Positions 16,754 through 25,880 are shown, counted from the stretch's first letter. The stretch: 64,000 nt of DNA from Anaerolineales bacterium (GCA_014379595.1 JACMLM010000067.1:62001-126000), one strand, 5' to 3'. Made by a program: numbers and translations. The notes: generated from the letters alone by a model not told the origin.

Positions 16754-17185
16754 CTACTTGAGTATTTCAATCAACCCGCGTAATCCCAACTCATAAGAGC
16801 GCCAGCCAAAGCCAACAACTTTTCCTTTGCATACTGCTGAGATCATCGAAGCATGACGGAATTCTTCACGCGCATACACGTTTGATAAATGTGCTTCGAT
16901 CACGGGAATCTCAATTGCCGAAATCGCATCACGCAGTGCAATAGATGTATGTGTATATCCACCAGGGTTAAATACAACGCCGCTCGCCCATGTTCGAGCA
17001 TCCTGTAAAGCATCGATCAATGCACCTTCATGATTCGATTGCAGGCATTTCACTTCCGCACCCAATTCTTTTCCCAACCCGATCATCTTCTTATTAATAT
17101 CATCAAGAGACATCGAACCATAAATTTCAGGTTCGCGTGTGCCAAGCAAATTGAGATTCGGGCCGTGCAAGATCAATATTTTCAT
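16754..17185 (-). CDS. aroQ: Type II 3-dehydroquinate dehydratase
   Basis: 143 residues, the usual length. HGPNLNLLGTREPEIYG carries the catalytic Tyr and Arg of type II enzymes, NPGGYTHTS the substrate-binding Asn and Thr/Ser, and EAHLSNVYAREEFRH the catalytic His. It dehydrates 3-dehydroquinate to 3-dehydroshikimate, step three of the shikimate pathway. Its start follows the aroK-aroB stop with no gap, and it is the last gene of the operon. The short gap to the convergent DUF2270 gene (16696-16753) has a weak AAGGCT/AGCCT hairpin. Confidence 0.96.
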   Translation of the reverse strand: MKILILHGPNLNLLGTREPEIYGSMSLDDINKKMIGLGKELGAEVKCLQSNHEGALIDALQDARTWASGVVFNPGGYTHTSIALRDAISAIEIPVIEAHLSNVYAREEFRHASMISAVCKGKVVGFGWRSYELGLRGLIEILK

Positions 17186-18718
17186 TTAGTTCTCCAACAC
17201 CTTCTCCAGGTTCGTCACATCCATCAACTTTATTTTACCGATCTCAACGGGCAGTGCAAATCGAATCGCATTTGAATTTTTCTTTTTATCGACTTTCATT
17301 GAATTGACGATCTCTTCGCGCGTCATTTCATTTGGAATATCGATAGGCAGCCCCAACGCTTTAAGCGACACAGCAATCGCTTCATCCAACCCCTTCTCTG
17401 CCACGCCGATCCGAACAGCGTACCTCGCCTCAGCCACCATCCCGATGGCAATGGCTTCTCCATGCCTTAAGTTAAATTTACTGACCAGCTCCACTGCATG
17501 CCCCACCGTGTGACCTAGATTTAAAGCCGCACGAAATCCTTTTTCGTATGGATCTTCTTCAATAATTTTTATCTTCACTTCCATCGCACGTTTGATGACC
17601 TCATCTAAATTATTTTTCACCCAATCCAATCCGCGTGAGCATAGCTTGAATAACTCGGGATCAGAAATAATTCCGTGCTTCACTACCTCAGCCATACCAG
17701 AGATCAATTCTGCCTGTGGTAAAGTGTGAAGCAATTGCGGGTCGGCCAGCACCAGCTTCGGCGGATAAAACGAGCCAATCAAATTCTTGCCTTCAGGGAG
17801 ATCAAACCCCGTCTTTCCTCCCATTGATGCATCTACCATTGATAATAATGTTGTTGGTACACCAACCCATGCAATTCCGCGCATGTAGGTGGAAGCAGCA
17901 AAGCCTGCCATATCTCCGATCACGCCCCCGCCCAAAGCAATGACTGTACTTTTACGGTCAAGACCTGTCTCGAGGAATGATCTCCACAAGATAGAAATCG
18001 TTTCAAGATTTTTATGTGCTTCTCCCGCTGAGATAGTCAACACTTTCGGGTTAAAACCTGATGCACGCAAAGAAGCCGCTACTTTTTCAGCGTGAAATTT
18101 AGCCACATTTTCATCAGTGACAATGACAGGGTTTTGTAATCCACGCTCCTGAAGCAAGTGACCAATTTGCTCCACACTTTGTACAAGGACATCATATTCC
18201 CCCATCGCAGAGAGATGATGCCTTCCCATAACCATCTGCACTTGATATGCATTTTGATCGGCAGTCTCTTCATTTATATTCACGATCACAGAAAAAGAGT
18301 TGTAATGTTCATTGCGTTTCTCAAGCAATGCCATTAGTTTTTCGCGTAAATCACCTTTAAGCAATGGACGTTTAACTGAATCATTTTGTAATCGTTCAAT
18401 TAATATCTCCAACTCTGCGGTAAGCAGAATCACCCTTCCATTCGTCAGTGCAAAATCACGGTTTTCATCATTTAAGAGAGCCCCTGCACCAAGAGCAACC
18501 ACGCTTTCTCTTTCATCTTCCAGATCGATCAATGCTGAAGTTTCAAGGCTGCGAAATACTGACTCACCCTGCTGTTTCATGATCTTTGGAATCGTCATCC
18601 CTGCCTTCAACTCGATGACTTGATCTAAATCAATGAATGGCAAAGAAAGATTCTGCGCGAGTATTTTTCCAATTGTAGATTTGCCTGTCCCAGGCGGGCC
18701 ATAGAGGAAGATGTGCAT
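17186..18718 (-). CDS. aroKB: Bifunctional shikimate kinase / 3-dehydroquinate synthase
   Basis: 510 residues with two enzymes fused. Residues 1-165 are shikimate kinase: Walker A GPPGTGKST, the shikimate-binding LPFIDLDQ, FRSLE and ALGAGALL (family GGG; here GAG). Residues ~170-510 are 3-dehydroquinate synthase: ALGGGVIGDMAGFAAS (NAD), GVPTTLLSMVDASMGGKTG, and metal ligands in MAEVVKHG, NLGHTVGHA and LRHGEAIAIGM. The fusion covers steps two and five of the pathway. AroK-AroB fusions are known in Thermotoga and some other phyla. It lies between the vanZ-like gene and aroQ in the aromatic operon. Confidence 0.95.
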   Translation of the reverse strand: MHIFLYGPPGTGKSTIGKILAQNLSLPFIDLDQVIELKAGMTIPKIMKQQGESVFRSLETSALIDLEDERESVVALGAGALLNDENRDFALTNGRVILLTAELEILIERLQNDSVKRPLLKGDLREKLMALLEKRNEHYNSFSVIVNINEETADQNAYQVQMVMGRHHLSAMGEYDVLVQSVEQIGHLLQERGLQNPVIVTDENVAKFHAEKVAASLRASGFNPKVLTISAGEAHKNLETISILWRSFLETGLDRKSTVIALGGGVIGDMAGFAASTYMRGIAWVGVPTTLLSMVDASMGGKTGFDLPEGKNLIGSFYPPKLVLADPQLLHTLPQAELISGMAEVVKHGIISDPELFKLCSRGLDWVKNNLDEVIKRAMEVKIKIIEEDPYEKGFRAALNLGHTVGHAVELVSKFNLRHGEAIAIGMVAEARYAVRIGVAEKGLDEAIAVSLKALGLPIDIPNEMTREEIVNSMKVDKKKNSNAIRFALPVEIGKIKLMDVTNLEKVLEN

Positions 18719-18741
18719 GTTCAGTATCCAGTGATCAGTAA

Positions 18742-19332
18742 TTATTGCGATTGGCGAACAACATCATAAATATATGTAAATATATGCCTGTGGTGAATTT
18801 TAAGCCTGTTTGTTATATATGAATATAGCCAGCCAAATATTCTAAAGAAGCCATATCCCAGCAGGACGCCTGTTACATTGAGAATGACATCGTTAATATC
18901 CACGACTCGAAATGAGTTTCTTGTTACAAAAGATATTATCAGTTGAATGAGTTCAAAGGTAAATCCAACTGCAACTGCCAGCCAGAGTACGTTTTTTGAT
19001 CTGACGCGGAAGATGAAACCGACCCCAAACCCAAAAGGTACTGTAAGCAGAATATTTTCATATATATTCCTGATACACAACGGCAACATATCAGGGTGAC
19101 AAATTCCAAAATCAAATGGGACAAGATTTACACTTGGCTTGAAATCTGGATTGGGATAACCGATTGGGAATGGGAAAGCAACCACGCTGACCACACTTAT
19201 TATATACAGCAAAAATATGGAAAAGAAAAACAGATATGAGAAACTTTTGTTTTTCTTCCATAAAATGATCAAAACTATTGCAAGGATGACAATCCCAATA
19301 AATAAATGAGTGTTAGTAAAGTTGATCATCAT
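18742..19332 (-). CDS. VanZ-like membrane protein
   Basis: About 196 residues with five or six hydrophobic segments. NLVPFDF, IYENILLTVPFGFGVGFIF, FELIQLIISF and VVDINDVILNVTGVLLGYGF are the conserved VanZ-family stretches (N-x-L-x-F-x-P-x-G, D-x-x-D-x-x-x-N). A longer upstream frame runs into aroC, so I use the ATGs at 19332/19329, 10-13 bases after the aroC stop. VanZ proteins have no proven reaction; the founding member gives low-level teicoplanin resistance. It sits in the aromatic operon between aroC and aroKB with short gaps, so it is probably co-transcribed, for no evident metabolic reason. Confidence 0.8.
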   Translation of the reverse strand: MMINFTNTHLFIGIVILAIVLIILWKKNKSFSYLFFFSIFLLYIISVVSVVAFPFPIGYPNPDFKPSVNLVPFDFGICHPDMLPLCIRNIYENILLTVPFGFGVGFIFRVRSKNVLWLAVAVGFTFELIQLIISFVTRNSFRVVDINDVILNVTGVLLGYGFFRIFGWLYSYITNRLKIHHRHIFTYIYDVVRQSQ

Positions 19333-19342
19333 AAGCAGCAAA

Positions 19343-20509
19343 TTACTCCCAAAATATATGCGGAATGTTATCCATTGGCAAGTCTTCCAGGGTGGCTTTT
19401 CGCAAGGATTCAAATCGAGGTTTCATTTCATTCATCGAGTCACCGCCAATTTTTTCGATGAGTGCATCTGCAATTACAAATGCGACCATTGTTTCCAAAA
19501 TTGGAACAGCACGTGGAACGGGGCAAAAGTCGGAGCGTTCATATTTGGTGGGGGATTCTGTTCCTGACGCCAGATCAACTGTCGGCTGGGGAAGAAGAGT
19601 GGTGGCAATCGGTTTCATCGCAGCGCGGATGATGATTGGCTGTCCGTTGGAGATTCCACCTTCTGTTCCTCCTGCGCGATTGGTTGACCGATGAATATTT
19701 GTTTCTTCCAACATCATAGGGTCGTGGGCTTGAGTACCCAATCGCTTTGCATTTTCAAATGCATCACCTACTTCGACGCCTTTGATGGCCTGTACAGACA
19801 TGATCGCCATAGCGAGTTTTGCTTCAAGGCGTTTATCCCATTGCATAAAGCTGCCAAGGCCAACGGGCATGTTAAGCACAACGATTTCAAGAATACCACC
19901 GAGAGTGTTTTTCCCATGAATCGTTTTTTCGATTTCATCTCTCATCTTTGATGCAGATGATTCAATGGGACATCGCACATCAGATTCTTCTGCAAGTTTA
20001 AATCTTTTTTCGTAAGGCATGTTATCAAAATCAGCTTGGATCTCACCGATGGATGAAACATATCCGCCAACGATGATGCCAAACTGTGAAAGAAAATGTT
20101 TACATACTGCTCCAACTGCAACCCGCATGGTGGTTTCTCTCGCCGAAGCACGCTCAAGCGCGGGACGCAGATCTTTATATCCGTATTTGACTGCACCCGT
20201 TAAATCTGCATGACCTGGGCGTGGCGCAGTCATCGGCTCAATGGCTTTGCCTTTCCATTTTACATGGTCGTCATTTTGGACAAGCATGGCAATCGGCGCG
20301 CCTGTGGTTTCACCAGACATAACCCCGCTGAGAATTTGCACAGTGTCCTTTTCGATCTTCATACGTCCGCCCGAACCGTAGCCTTGTTGACGGCGAGCAA
20401 GTTCTTTATTGATGATTTCAGTTGTGACGGAAAATCCCGCAGGCATACCATCCAAGATGGCGGTTAATGATGGTCCGTGAGATTCTCCAGCAGTTAAAAA
20501 GCGAAGCAT
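19343..20509 (-). CDS. aroC: Chorismate synthase
   Basis: 388 residues. GESHGPSLTAILDGMPAG, RRQQGYGSGGRMKIE, RPGHADLTGAVKYGY and ERASARETTMRVAVGA are the family signatures, including the FMN- and EPSP-binding Arg and His residues. The C-terminal RSDFCPVPRAVPILE is also conserved. It converts EPSP to chorismate with reduced FMN, the last step of the shared pathway. It is separated from aroE upstream by a 48-bp palindromic repeat and followed closely by the vanZ-like gene. Confidence 0.97.
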   Translation of the reverse strand: MLRFLTAGESHGPSLTAILDGMPAGFSVTTEIINKELARRQQGYGSGGRMKIEKDTVQILSGVMSGETTGAPIAMLVQNDDHVKWKGKAIEPMTAPRPGHADLTGAVKYGYKDLRPALERASARETTMRVAVGAVCKHFLSQFGIIVGGYVSSIGEIQADFDNMPYEKRFKLAEESDVRCPIESSASKMRDEIEKTIHGKNTLGGILEIVVLNMPVGLGSFMQWDKRLEAKLAMAIMSVQAIKGVEVGDAFENAKRLGTQAHDPMMLEETNIHRSTNRAGGTEGGISNGQPIIIRAAMKPIATTLLPQPTVDLASGTESPTKYERSDFCPVPRAVPILETMVAFVIADALIEKIGGDSMNEMKPRFESLRKATLEDLPMDNIPHIFWE

Positions 20510-20525
20510 AAGTTCTCCAGTAAGT

Positions 20526-20573
20526 GGTGGTTTCGATACGTCTTCGGCTTTCGCCTCAGACTACTCAACCACC
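20526..20573 (-). repeat. Palindromic repeat, GGTGGTTGAGTAG family, copy 1
   Basis: 48 bases bounded by GGTGGTTTCGATACG and CTACTCAACCACC. Read on the minus strand, its GTG GTT GAG TAG supplies the last three codons and the stop of aroE. The interior TTCGGCTTTCGCC can fold. Two further copies lie at 25739 and 25823. Confidence 0.8.
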
Positions 20574-21385
20574 GATGTATATAAAATTTCTCTTGGTGGA
20601 TTTTTTCCTGTCCAAATTTCAAAAGCAAGTGCGGCTTGTTCGATTAACATGCCAAGTCCAGTGGTTGCATGCAATCCTTGTGAACGAGCAATTTTCACCA
20701 TCCTTGTCTCGCGCGGATTGTAGATCAAATCATAAACCATAATATGTTGTGGCAAACATACATTTTCAGGAAGAGGAGATAGATCAATATCAGGAGACAT
20801 ACCAAGAGGAGTGGTGTTTACAATCAGTTGAAAAGTTGAAGGTTGGAAAGTTTGAAGGTTGAGCTCCACTACATTGACATTCTGGAATTGTGTGGCTAAT
20901 TCCTGTGCTTGTTCGACACGTCGCGCGGCGATGGTGACATTCCAAGCATCGTTGACTAAAGCATACACTACTGCCCGCGCGGAACCACCAGCTCCCAGAA
21001 TCAACACTGATTTTCCAATTCCCAATTCCCGATTCTCGATGAACTTCTTCAAGTCTGCTAAAAACCCTGGTGCATCTGTATTATCGCCAACAAGTTTTCC
21101 ATCACGCAGATAAATCGTATTAACTGCGCCGATGGCTTTTGCAGTCGGAGTCAATTCATCTATAAATTCGATTACATTTTGTTTATGCGGAATGGTCACG
21201 TTGAGCCCAGTAATTTCACCAAAGCGGACTCGACCTAGTAAATCTTTCAAGCCTTGTTTGTCGTCGGGGTGAATTGGGAATAGTGAATAGTCACCTTTTA
21301 AATTACAGGCTTTTAACGCGGCAGTGTGAATCATTGGTGACAAACTATGCCCAAGCGGATACCCGATCAATCCAAGATGAATCAT
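20561..21385 (-). CDS. aroE: Shikimate dehydrogenase (NADP+)
   Basis: 274 residues. GYPLGHSLSPMIHTAAL and NVTIPHKQNV (with the catalytic Lys) bind shikimate; AVNTIY and GDNTDAPGF (with the catalytic Asp) follow. GAGGSARAVVYAL is the NADP-binding turn and AARR the 2'-phosphate site. It reduces 3-dehydroshikimate to shikimate. Its ATG overlaps the aroA stop (ATGA), so it is translationally coupled. The final residues SVVE and the stop codon lie within a palindromic repeat, so the natural C-terminus has been replaced or extended by the repeat. Confidence 0.95.
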   Translation of the reverse strand: MIHLGLIGYPLGHSLSPMIHTAALKACNLKGDYSLFPIHPDDKQGLKDLLGRVRFGEITGLNVTIPHKQNVIEFIDELTPTAKAIGAVNTIYLRDGKLVGDNTDAPGFLADLKKFIENRELGIGKSVLILGAGGSARAVVYALVNDAWNVTIAARRVEQAQELATQFQNVNVVELNLQTFQPSTFQLIVNTTPLGMSPDIDLSPLPENVCLPQHIMVYDLIYNPRETRMVKIARSQGLHATTGLGMLIEQAALAFEIWTGKNPPREILYTSVVE

Positions 21386-22677
21386 CGTAAAGTTTCCAGT
21401 ACTTCAAAATAATTTGGAAAGGTCTTGGAAACACAAGATGGATTTTCAATCGTGACTCCATCAAAACGCAAGCCAATTAATGAAAAAGCCATTGCCATGC
21501 GATGATCATTATAAGTTTGGATGGAAGCAGATCGCATCTTTTCTACGGGATAAATGGTCATCCCATCTTCATGCTCTTCCACACTGACGCCAAGTCTGGC
21601 AAGCTCGGTGCATGTTGCATGGACTCGATCCGTTTCCTTCACTCTCGCAGATGCAATCCCTCGAATCCTTGTTGGTGAATTAGCAAATGGTGCAATGGCG
21701 GCAAGGGTTTGGGCTGTATCTGGAATGTCGCGCATATCAACATCCACACCATTCAATAATTCTGCACTTGTGACTTCAATCCAGTTATCCCCTTCTGTAA
21801 TCTGACAACCCATTTGCTTTAGCACATCTAAAAATCCGATATCGCCTTGCAGGGATTTACGCGAGATATTTTCCACGCGGACAGTTCCCCCACAAATGGC
21901 AGGGGCGGCGAAGAAGTATGAGGCGGCGGATGCGTCAGATTCAATAGCATAGGTGGAAAGTGGTAAGTAGTGGTTTGGGTGAATAGTAAAACGCGAGTAA
22001 TCATCGCGTTCGATCTCTATGCCAAAATCTTTCATAACAGCAATGGTCATATCGACATAAGGTTTGGAATTCAATTCAGTGGAAAGAGTAATTTCAATTT
22101 TGCCTTGTGCATACGGAGCGACCATGAGCAAGGCAGATAAAAATTGAGAGGAAATATCGCCAGCAATTTTTGTCTTTCCGCCAGATAAACCTTTTGCAAA
22201 TATTTCCACAGGCGGACAGTTATTCACAGATTCAACTTCCACGCCAAGTTGATTGAGCGCATTAATCAAATCACCTATTGGACGTTCTCGCATACGAGGC
22301 TCGCCATCTAAAATATATTCACCATTTCCAAGCGTGAGAAATGCAGATAAAAATCTTGCGGCTGTGCCAGCATTGCCAATGAATAACTCTGCTTTTTTGG
22401 CAGGGATTTTTCCTCCAAGCCCAGTAACTGTCATATCATGATTTGCTTCATCTAATTTCACGTCAAAACCAAGTGTTTGCAAAGCTTGGGCAAAATATTT
22501 TGAGTCATCAGAAAACAGAGCATTGCTCAACTTGGTCGTTCCTTTTGCAAGCGCGGCAATCAACAAAGCACGGTTGGTCAGTGACTTGGAACCAGGTACG
22601 CGAACAGAGGCATTCAATGGATGAAGGATAGGAGTGATTTTCATGGTAGCGGATTTTGAATCGGATAAGCGGATCAT
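21382..22677 (-). CDS. aroA: 3-phosphoshikimate 1-carboxyvinyltransferase (EPSP synthase)
   Basis: 431 residues. PGSKSLTNRALLIAALA (shikimate-3-phosphate binding Lys, Ser), LFIGNAGTAARFLSAFL, GEPRMRERPIGDL, the catalytic Asp of IPDTAQTLAAIA and RVKETDR near the C-terminus are all family motifs. It joins shikimate-3-phosphate with PEP. The ATG at 22677 overlaps the tyrA stop (ATGA), which favours it over an internal ATG at 22644. The glycine-rich motif reads GNAGTAAR, in which the Gly next to the Thr-Ala is retained (glyphosate-sensitive or class II cannot be decided by eye). Confidence 0.96.
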   Translation of the reverse strand: MIRLSDSKSATMKITPILHPLNASVRVPGSKSLTNRALLIAALAKGTTKLSNALFSDDSKYFAQALQTLGFDVKLDEANHDMTVTGLGGKIPAKKAELFIGNAGTAARFLSAFLTLGNGEYILDGEPRMRERPIGDLINALNQLGVEVESVNNCPPVEIFAKGLSGGKTKIAGDISSQFLSALLMVAPYAQGKIEITLSTELNSKPYVDMTIAVMKDFGIEIERDDYSRFTIHPNHYLPLSTYAIESDASAASYFFAAPAICGGTVRVENISRKSLQGDIGFLDVLKQMGCQITEGDNWIEVTSAELLNGVDVDMRDIPDTAQTLAAIAPFANSPTRIRGIASARVKETDRVHATCTELARLGVSVEEHEDGMTIYPVEKMRSASIQTYNDHRMAMAFSLIGLRFDGVTIENPSCVSKTFPNYFEVLETLR

Positions 22678-23528
22678 GATGAAAATATTTGGTGTTTAGT
22701 TTGTGCTTGGTTCAAGAACAATTCAAGTTTGGAAAAATCATTTGATGATAAAGAAGATTCGATCTCAGCCAGTTGACTTTGCAAACCATGCAAAGCATTC
22801 AATACGTTTTCACGATTGGATTGCAAAACACCTAACATCATTGAGGAAGATGTCCCAGCCAAACGGCTTGCAGATTTGAAACCTGGTCCGACAAATGAAG
22901 CGACACCATCTGGAGTTGTAAGTGCCAATGCAGATGAAAGCAAAAATGGCAAATGACTTGTGGATGCTAGGATACGGTCATGTTCTTTTGCATCAAGGAT
23001 TTTTGCTTTCGCACCCACTGCATCAACAATTTGATGCGCCGCAGATAATGCTCGTGGCGAAGTTCTTTCTAATGGCGTGAGCAAAAATGGAGCGGCATAA
23101 TATAAAGTCCGTTCGGCGTTGGCAAGTGAGAGTTTTTCTTTTCCACAGATGGGATGTCCGCCGATGGGATCAAAATTTTCAGGCAAGCGTGACATTGATT
23201 CAACAATTAACTTTTTAGTCGAACCCAAGTCCATGACGATGCAAGACCTTGAAGTAAATGTTGGCAACTGTTCAAGCAAAGTCAAAATTGCAGGGACTGG
23301 CGCAGATAAAATTACCAAGTCAACTTCGGGGAGAAGTTTGGCAGGGTCACTGTCAGCGTAATCGACTATATGTTGAGACAGAGCAAGTTCGAGCGTAGGT
23401 TGATGCGAGTCAATTCCATATAACGCTGCACACTTTCCTTTTAATCCCAACGCGAGCGAGCCACCCATCAATCCCAATCCGATGATTGCGATTTTGGACT
23501 CTGCGAGATTAAAGTCAGACTCTTTCAT
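22674..23528 (-). CDS. tyrA: Prephenate/arogenate dehydrogenase
   Basis: About 284 residues. [17 protein letters not shown] is the NAD(P)-binding fingerprint; [10 protein letters not shown] corresponds to the HPMAG substrate motif and STSHLPF carries the catalytic His. It oxidatively decarboxylates prephenate (or arogenate) toward tyrosine. There is no ACT domain, so feedback control by tyrosine through ACT is unlikely. I start at the ATG at 23528, which overlaps the end of the upstream DAHP synthase by 14 bases. No prephenate dehydratase or trp gene is present in the operon. Confidence 0.92.
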   Translation of the reverse strand: MKESDFNLAESKIAIIGLGLMGGSLALGLKGKCAALYGIDSHQPTLELALSQHIVDYADSDPAKLLPEVDLVILSAPVPAILTLLEQLPTFTSRSCIVMDLGSTKKLIVESMSRLPENFDPIGGHPICGKEKLSLANAERTLYYAAPFLLTPLERTSPRALSAAHQIVDAVGAKAKILDAKEHDRILASTSHLPFLLSSALALTTPDGVASFVGPGFKSASRLAGTSSSMMLGVLQSNRENVLNALHGLQSQLAEIESSLSSNDFSKLELFLNQAQTKHQIFSS

Positions 23529-24549
23529 GTTGATCAACCAAACGACGATCAACCGCTTCAGCAATCGCTTTGACCTGCTTCACCATTTTGGCAAATGCTT
23601 CAGGCGTGAGCGATTGCTTGCCATCAGAGATTGCGTGCGCGGGATCATTATGCACTTCAACGATGACACCATCGGCACCAGCGGCGACACCCGCTTTTGC
23701 TATGGCAGAGACATAAGCCGAATCACCCGTGGAATGACTTGGATCAATGATGACTGGAAGATGAGTTAACTTTTTGAGAACAGGAATCGCATTGATGTCT
23801 GTGGTGTTGCGTGTGGCAGTTTCAAACGTGCGAATGCCACGTTCACATAACATAACTTTGGTGTTGCCGCCGCTGAGAATATATTCACTTGCCATTAACA
23901 TTTCTTCAATGGTTGCAGACATGCCACGTTTGAAAAGAACTGGCGTGCGCGTTTCACCAATGGCACGCAGTAAATTAAAGTTTTGCATGTTACGTGCGCC
24001 GAGTTGAAAGACATCTACATATTTTTCCATCATCTTGATCTGTGAAACAGCCATCACTTCCACAACGATGGGCAGACCTGTTTTTTCGCGAGCTTCAGCC
24101 ATATATTCAAGACCTTCTTCGCCGAGACCTTGAAAGGCATAAGGTGATGTACGCGGCTTGAACACGCCACCACGCAATGCATTTGCACCTGCTTCTTTGA
24201 CAGATTGTGCAATTTCTAAAATCTGCTCACGAGATTCAACAGAACATGGACCTGCAATAATTGGAATTTGATTTTCTCCAATAGTGAAACCATCCAATTG
24301 AAAAACAGAATCTTGTTCATGAAATTGACGAGATGCCAATTTATAGGGTTGAGAAATCCGTTGAACAGACATTACGCCTGGCAAAGCTTCAAAAATTTCC
24401 TTGGCAACATAATGCCCGTCACCGACTGCGCCGATGATGGTTTGTTCCACGCCTTCAATCACATGCGATGACAATTTCTGCTTTTCGATTTCGGCAATCA
24501 CGCCGCTGACTTGTTCTTTGGGTGCACCTGGGTGCATGATGATCATCAT
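23515..24549 (-). CDS. aroF: 3-deoxy-7-phosphoheptulonate (DAHP) synthase, copy 1
   Basis: About 344 residues of the type I-beta class. The N-terminal ~80 residues form a ferredoxin-like regulatory domain ([20 protein letters not shown]). The barrel follows with [62 protein letters not shown] and [12 protein letters not shown]. It condenses PEP and erythrose 4-phosphate, the entry step. The start is set at MMIIM (24549) by analogy with copy 2, with AAGGA about 12 bases upstream. It is closely similar to the neighbour at 24651-25709, so the pair is a tandem duplication. Confidence 0.95.
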   Translation of the reverse strand: MMIIMHPGAPKEQVSGVIAEIEKQKLSSHVIEGVEQTIIGAVGDGHYVAKEIFEALPGVMSVQRISQPYKLASRQFHEQDSVFQLDGFTIGENQIPIIAGPCSVESREQILEIAQSVKEAGANALRGGVFKPRTSPYAFQGLGEEGLEYMAEAREKTGLPIVVEVMAVSQIKMMEKYVDVFQLGARNMQNFNLLRAIGETRTPVLFKRGMSATIEEMLMASEYILSGGNTKVMLCERGIRTFETATRNTTDINAIPVLKKLTHLPVIIDPSHSTGDSAYVSAIAKAGVAAGADGVIVEVHNDPAHAISDGKQSLTPEAFAKMVKQVKAIAEAVDRRLVDQHERV

Positions 24550-24576
24550 GATAAATATTTTCCTTTTTGTTTTGAT

Positions 24577-24645
24577 GTAGGGGCGAGTCATCTCGCCCCT
24601 TTATTTTGTTTACATTGGGCAAGGGCGGGGTTCTCCCGCCCCTAC
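24577..24645. repeat. Double-hairpin repeat between the two DAHP synthase genes
   Basis: Outer ends GTAGGGGCGAG and CCCGCCCCTAC are inverted. Inside are two hairpins: AGGGGCGAG/CTCGCCCCT (24579-24600, loop TCAT, then a T-rich stretch on the plus strand) and GGGCGGG/CCCGCCC (24623-24641). The ends resemble those of the 94-bp elements at the RAYT gene. It may also reduce transcription between the genes. Confidence 0.7.
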
Positions 24646-24650
24646 GAGTT

Positions 24651-25709
24651 TTACGCCCAACCTTGTTTCACGGGTTGAATATCACCTTGAACAGTCGCGA
24701 GTCTCCTGCCCATGATCTGTGCGATCTGGCCTACCTGCTTAACCATCTCAGCGAATTTTTCAGGCTTGAGAGATTGCTTGCCATCTGAAACTGCTTTTGC
24801 AGGGTCAGGGTGAACTTCAATGATGAGCCCATCTGCTCCCGCGGCAATTCCAGCGCGGGCAATGGCGGCAACATAGTCCGCGTGACCAGTGGAATGTGAC
24901 GGATCGAGAATCACAGGTAAATGTGTTAAGTTTTTCAAAACAGGAATCGCATTGATATCAGTTGTGTTACGCGTGGAAGTTTCAAATGTACGAATACCGC
25001 GTTCACACAACATTACACGTTGATTTCCCCCAGCCAAAACATATTCAGCAGACATAAGCAATTCTTCAACGGTTGCAGATAAACCACGCTTCAATAAAAC
25101 GGCTGTGCGTGTTTCACCAATGGCACGCAGCAAATTAAAATTCTGCATGTTGCGTGCGCCCACTTGCAACACATCCACATATTTCACCATCACATCAATT
25201 TGCACCTGTGACATGATTTCAACAACGATTGGTAAGCCAGTGATCTCGCGTGCTTCGGCTAATAATTCGAGACCTTCTTCGCCCAACCCTTGAAATGAAT
25301 ACGGAGACGTTCTTGGTTTGAATACTCCCCCACGCAATGCGGATGCTCCCGCCTCTTTCACAGCCTGAGCTGTTTCTAAAATCTGTGAGCGACTCTCCAC
25401 CGAACATGGTCCCGCAATCACAGCAATTTCATTTCCACCCACAGCAAATCCATTCATTGAAATAATAGAATCTTCCGGGTGAAATTGACGCGACGCAAGT
25501 TTGTAAGGCTGTGTGATTCGTTGAACCAAATCAACGCCATCTAAACTCTCAAATCGGTCGGCAGGGATATTGTGAGTCTCGCCAATCGCACCGATAACAG
25601 TCGCTTCGACTCCCTGTGAAAGATGGACAGCCAGCCCTGCAGTTTTGATCTGTTCGATCACTGCTTCTACTTGCTGTGGTGTTGCGTTGGATTTCATTAT
25701 GATCATCAT
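24651..25709 (-). CDS. aroF: 3-deoxy-7-phosphoheptulonate (DAHP) synthase, copy 2
   Basis: 352 residues, same architecture as copy 1: a ferredoxin-like N-terminal domain starting MMIIMKSNATPQQVEAVIEQ, then [62 protein letters not shown] and DPSHSTGHADYV. The catalytic region is nearly the same as copy 1, while the N-terminal regulatory domain and the last 15 residues differ more. This suggests distinct effector responses, which is inference. It lies second in the operon, after aroH and a 171-base gap with two palindromic repeats. Confidence 0.95.
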   Translation of the reverse strand: MMIIMKSNATPQQVEAVIEQIKTAGLAVHLSQGVEATVIGAIGETHNIPADRFESLDGVDLVQRITQPYKLASRQFHPEDSIISMNGFAVGGNEIAVIAGPCSVESRSQILETAQAVKEAGASALRGGVFKPRTSPYSFQGLGEEGLELLAEAREITGLPIVVEIMSQVQIDVMVKYVDVLQVGARNMQNFNLLRAIGETRTAVLLKRGLSATVEELLMSAEYVLAGGNQRVMLCERGIRTFETSTRNTTDINAIPVLKNLTHLPVILDPSHSTGHADYVAAIARAGIAAGADGLIIEVHPDPAKAVSDGKQSLKPEKFAEMVKQVGQIAQIMGRRLATVQGDIQPVKQGWA

Positions 25710-25738
25710 GGTGATTTCTCCTGTTTATTTATCTATTT

Positions 25739-25789
25739 GGTGGTTGAGTAGCCTTGAGCGTTCTTTGCGAAAGGCGTATCGAAACCACC
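25739..25789 (+). repeat. Palindromic repeat, GGTGGTTGAGTAG family, copy 2
   Basis: 51 bases bounded by GGTGGTTGAGTAG and CGTATCGAAACCACC, the reverse orientation of copies 1 and 3. Lies between aroH and the copy 2 DAHP synthase. Confidence 0.8.
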
Positions 25790-25822
25790 ACGTTTTCAAG
25801 TAATTTTATATTTTCATCAACT

Positions 25823-25869
25823 GCTGGTTTCGATACGGGCGAGAAAATCACTCGCCCTACTCAACCAGC
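25823..25869 (-). repeat. Palindromic repeat, GGTGGTTGAGTAG family, copy 3
   Basis: 47 bases bounded by GCTGGTTTCGATACG and CTACTCAACCAGC. The outer bases show a compensating change (GC instead of GG/CC) that keeps the arms paired. The interior GGGCGAG/CTCGCCC forms its own hairpin. It ends 11 bases from the aroH stop. Confidence 0.8.
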
Positions 25870-25880
25870 GGAGTTTCAGA

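Noticed and set aside
24577-24645. The DAHP-synthase gap hairpins as the end of the operon
   Set aside because: The T-rich run follows the stem on the plus strand, not in the direction of operon transcription. The downstream genes have no other clear promoter.
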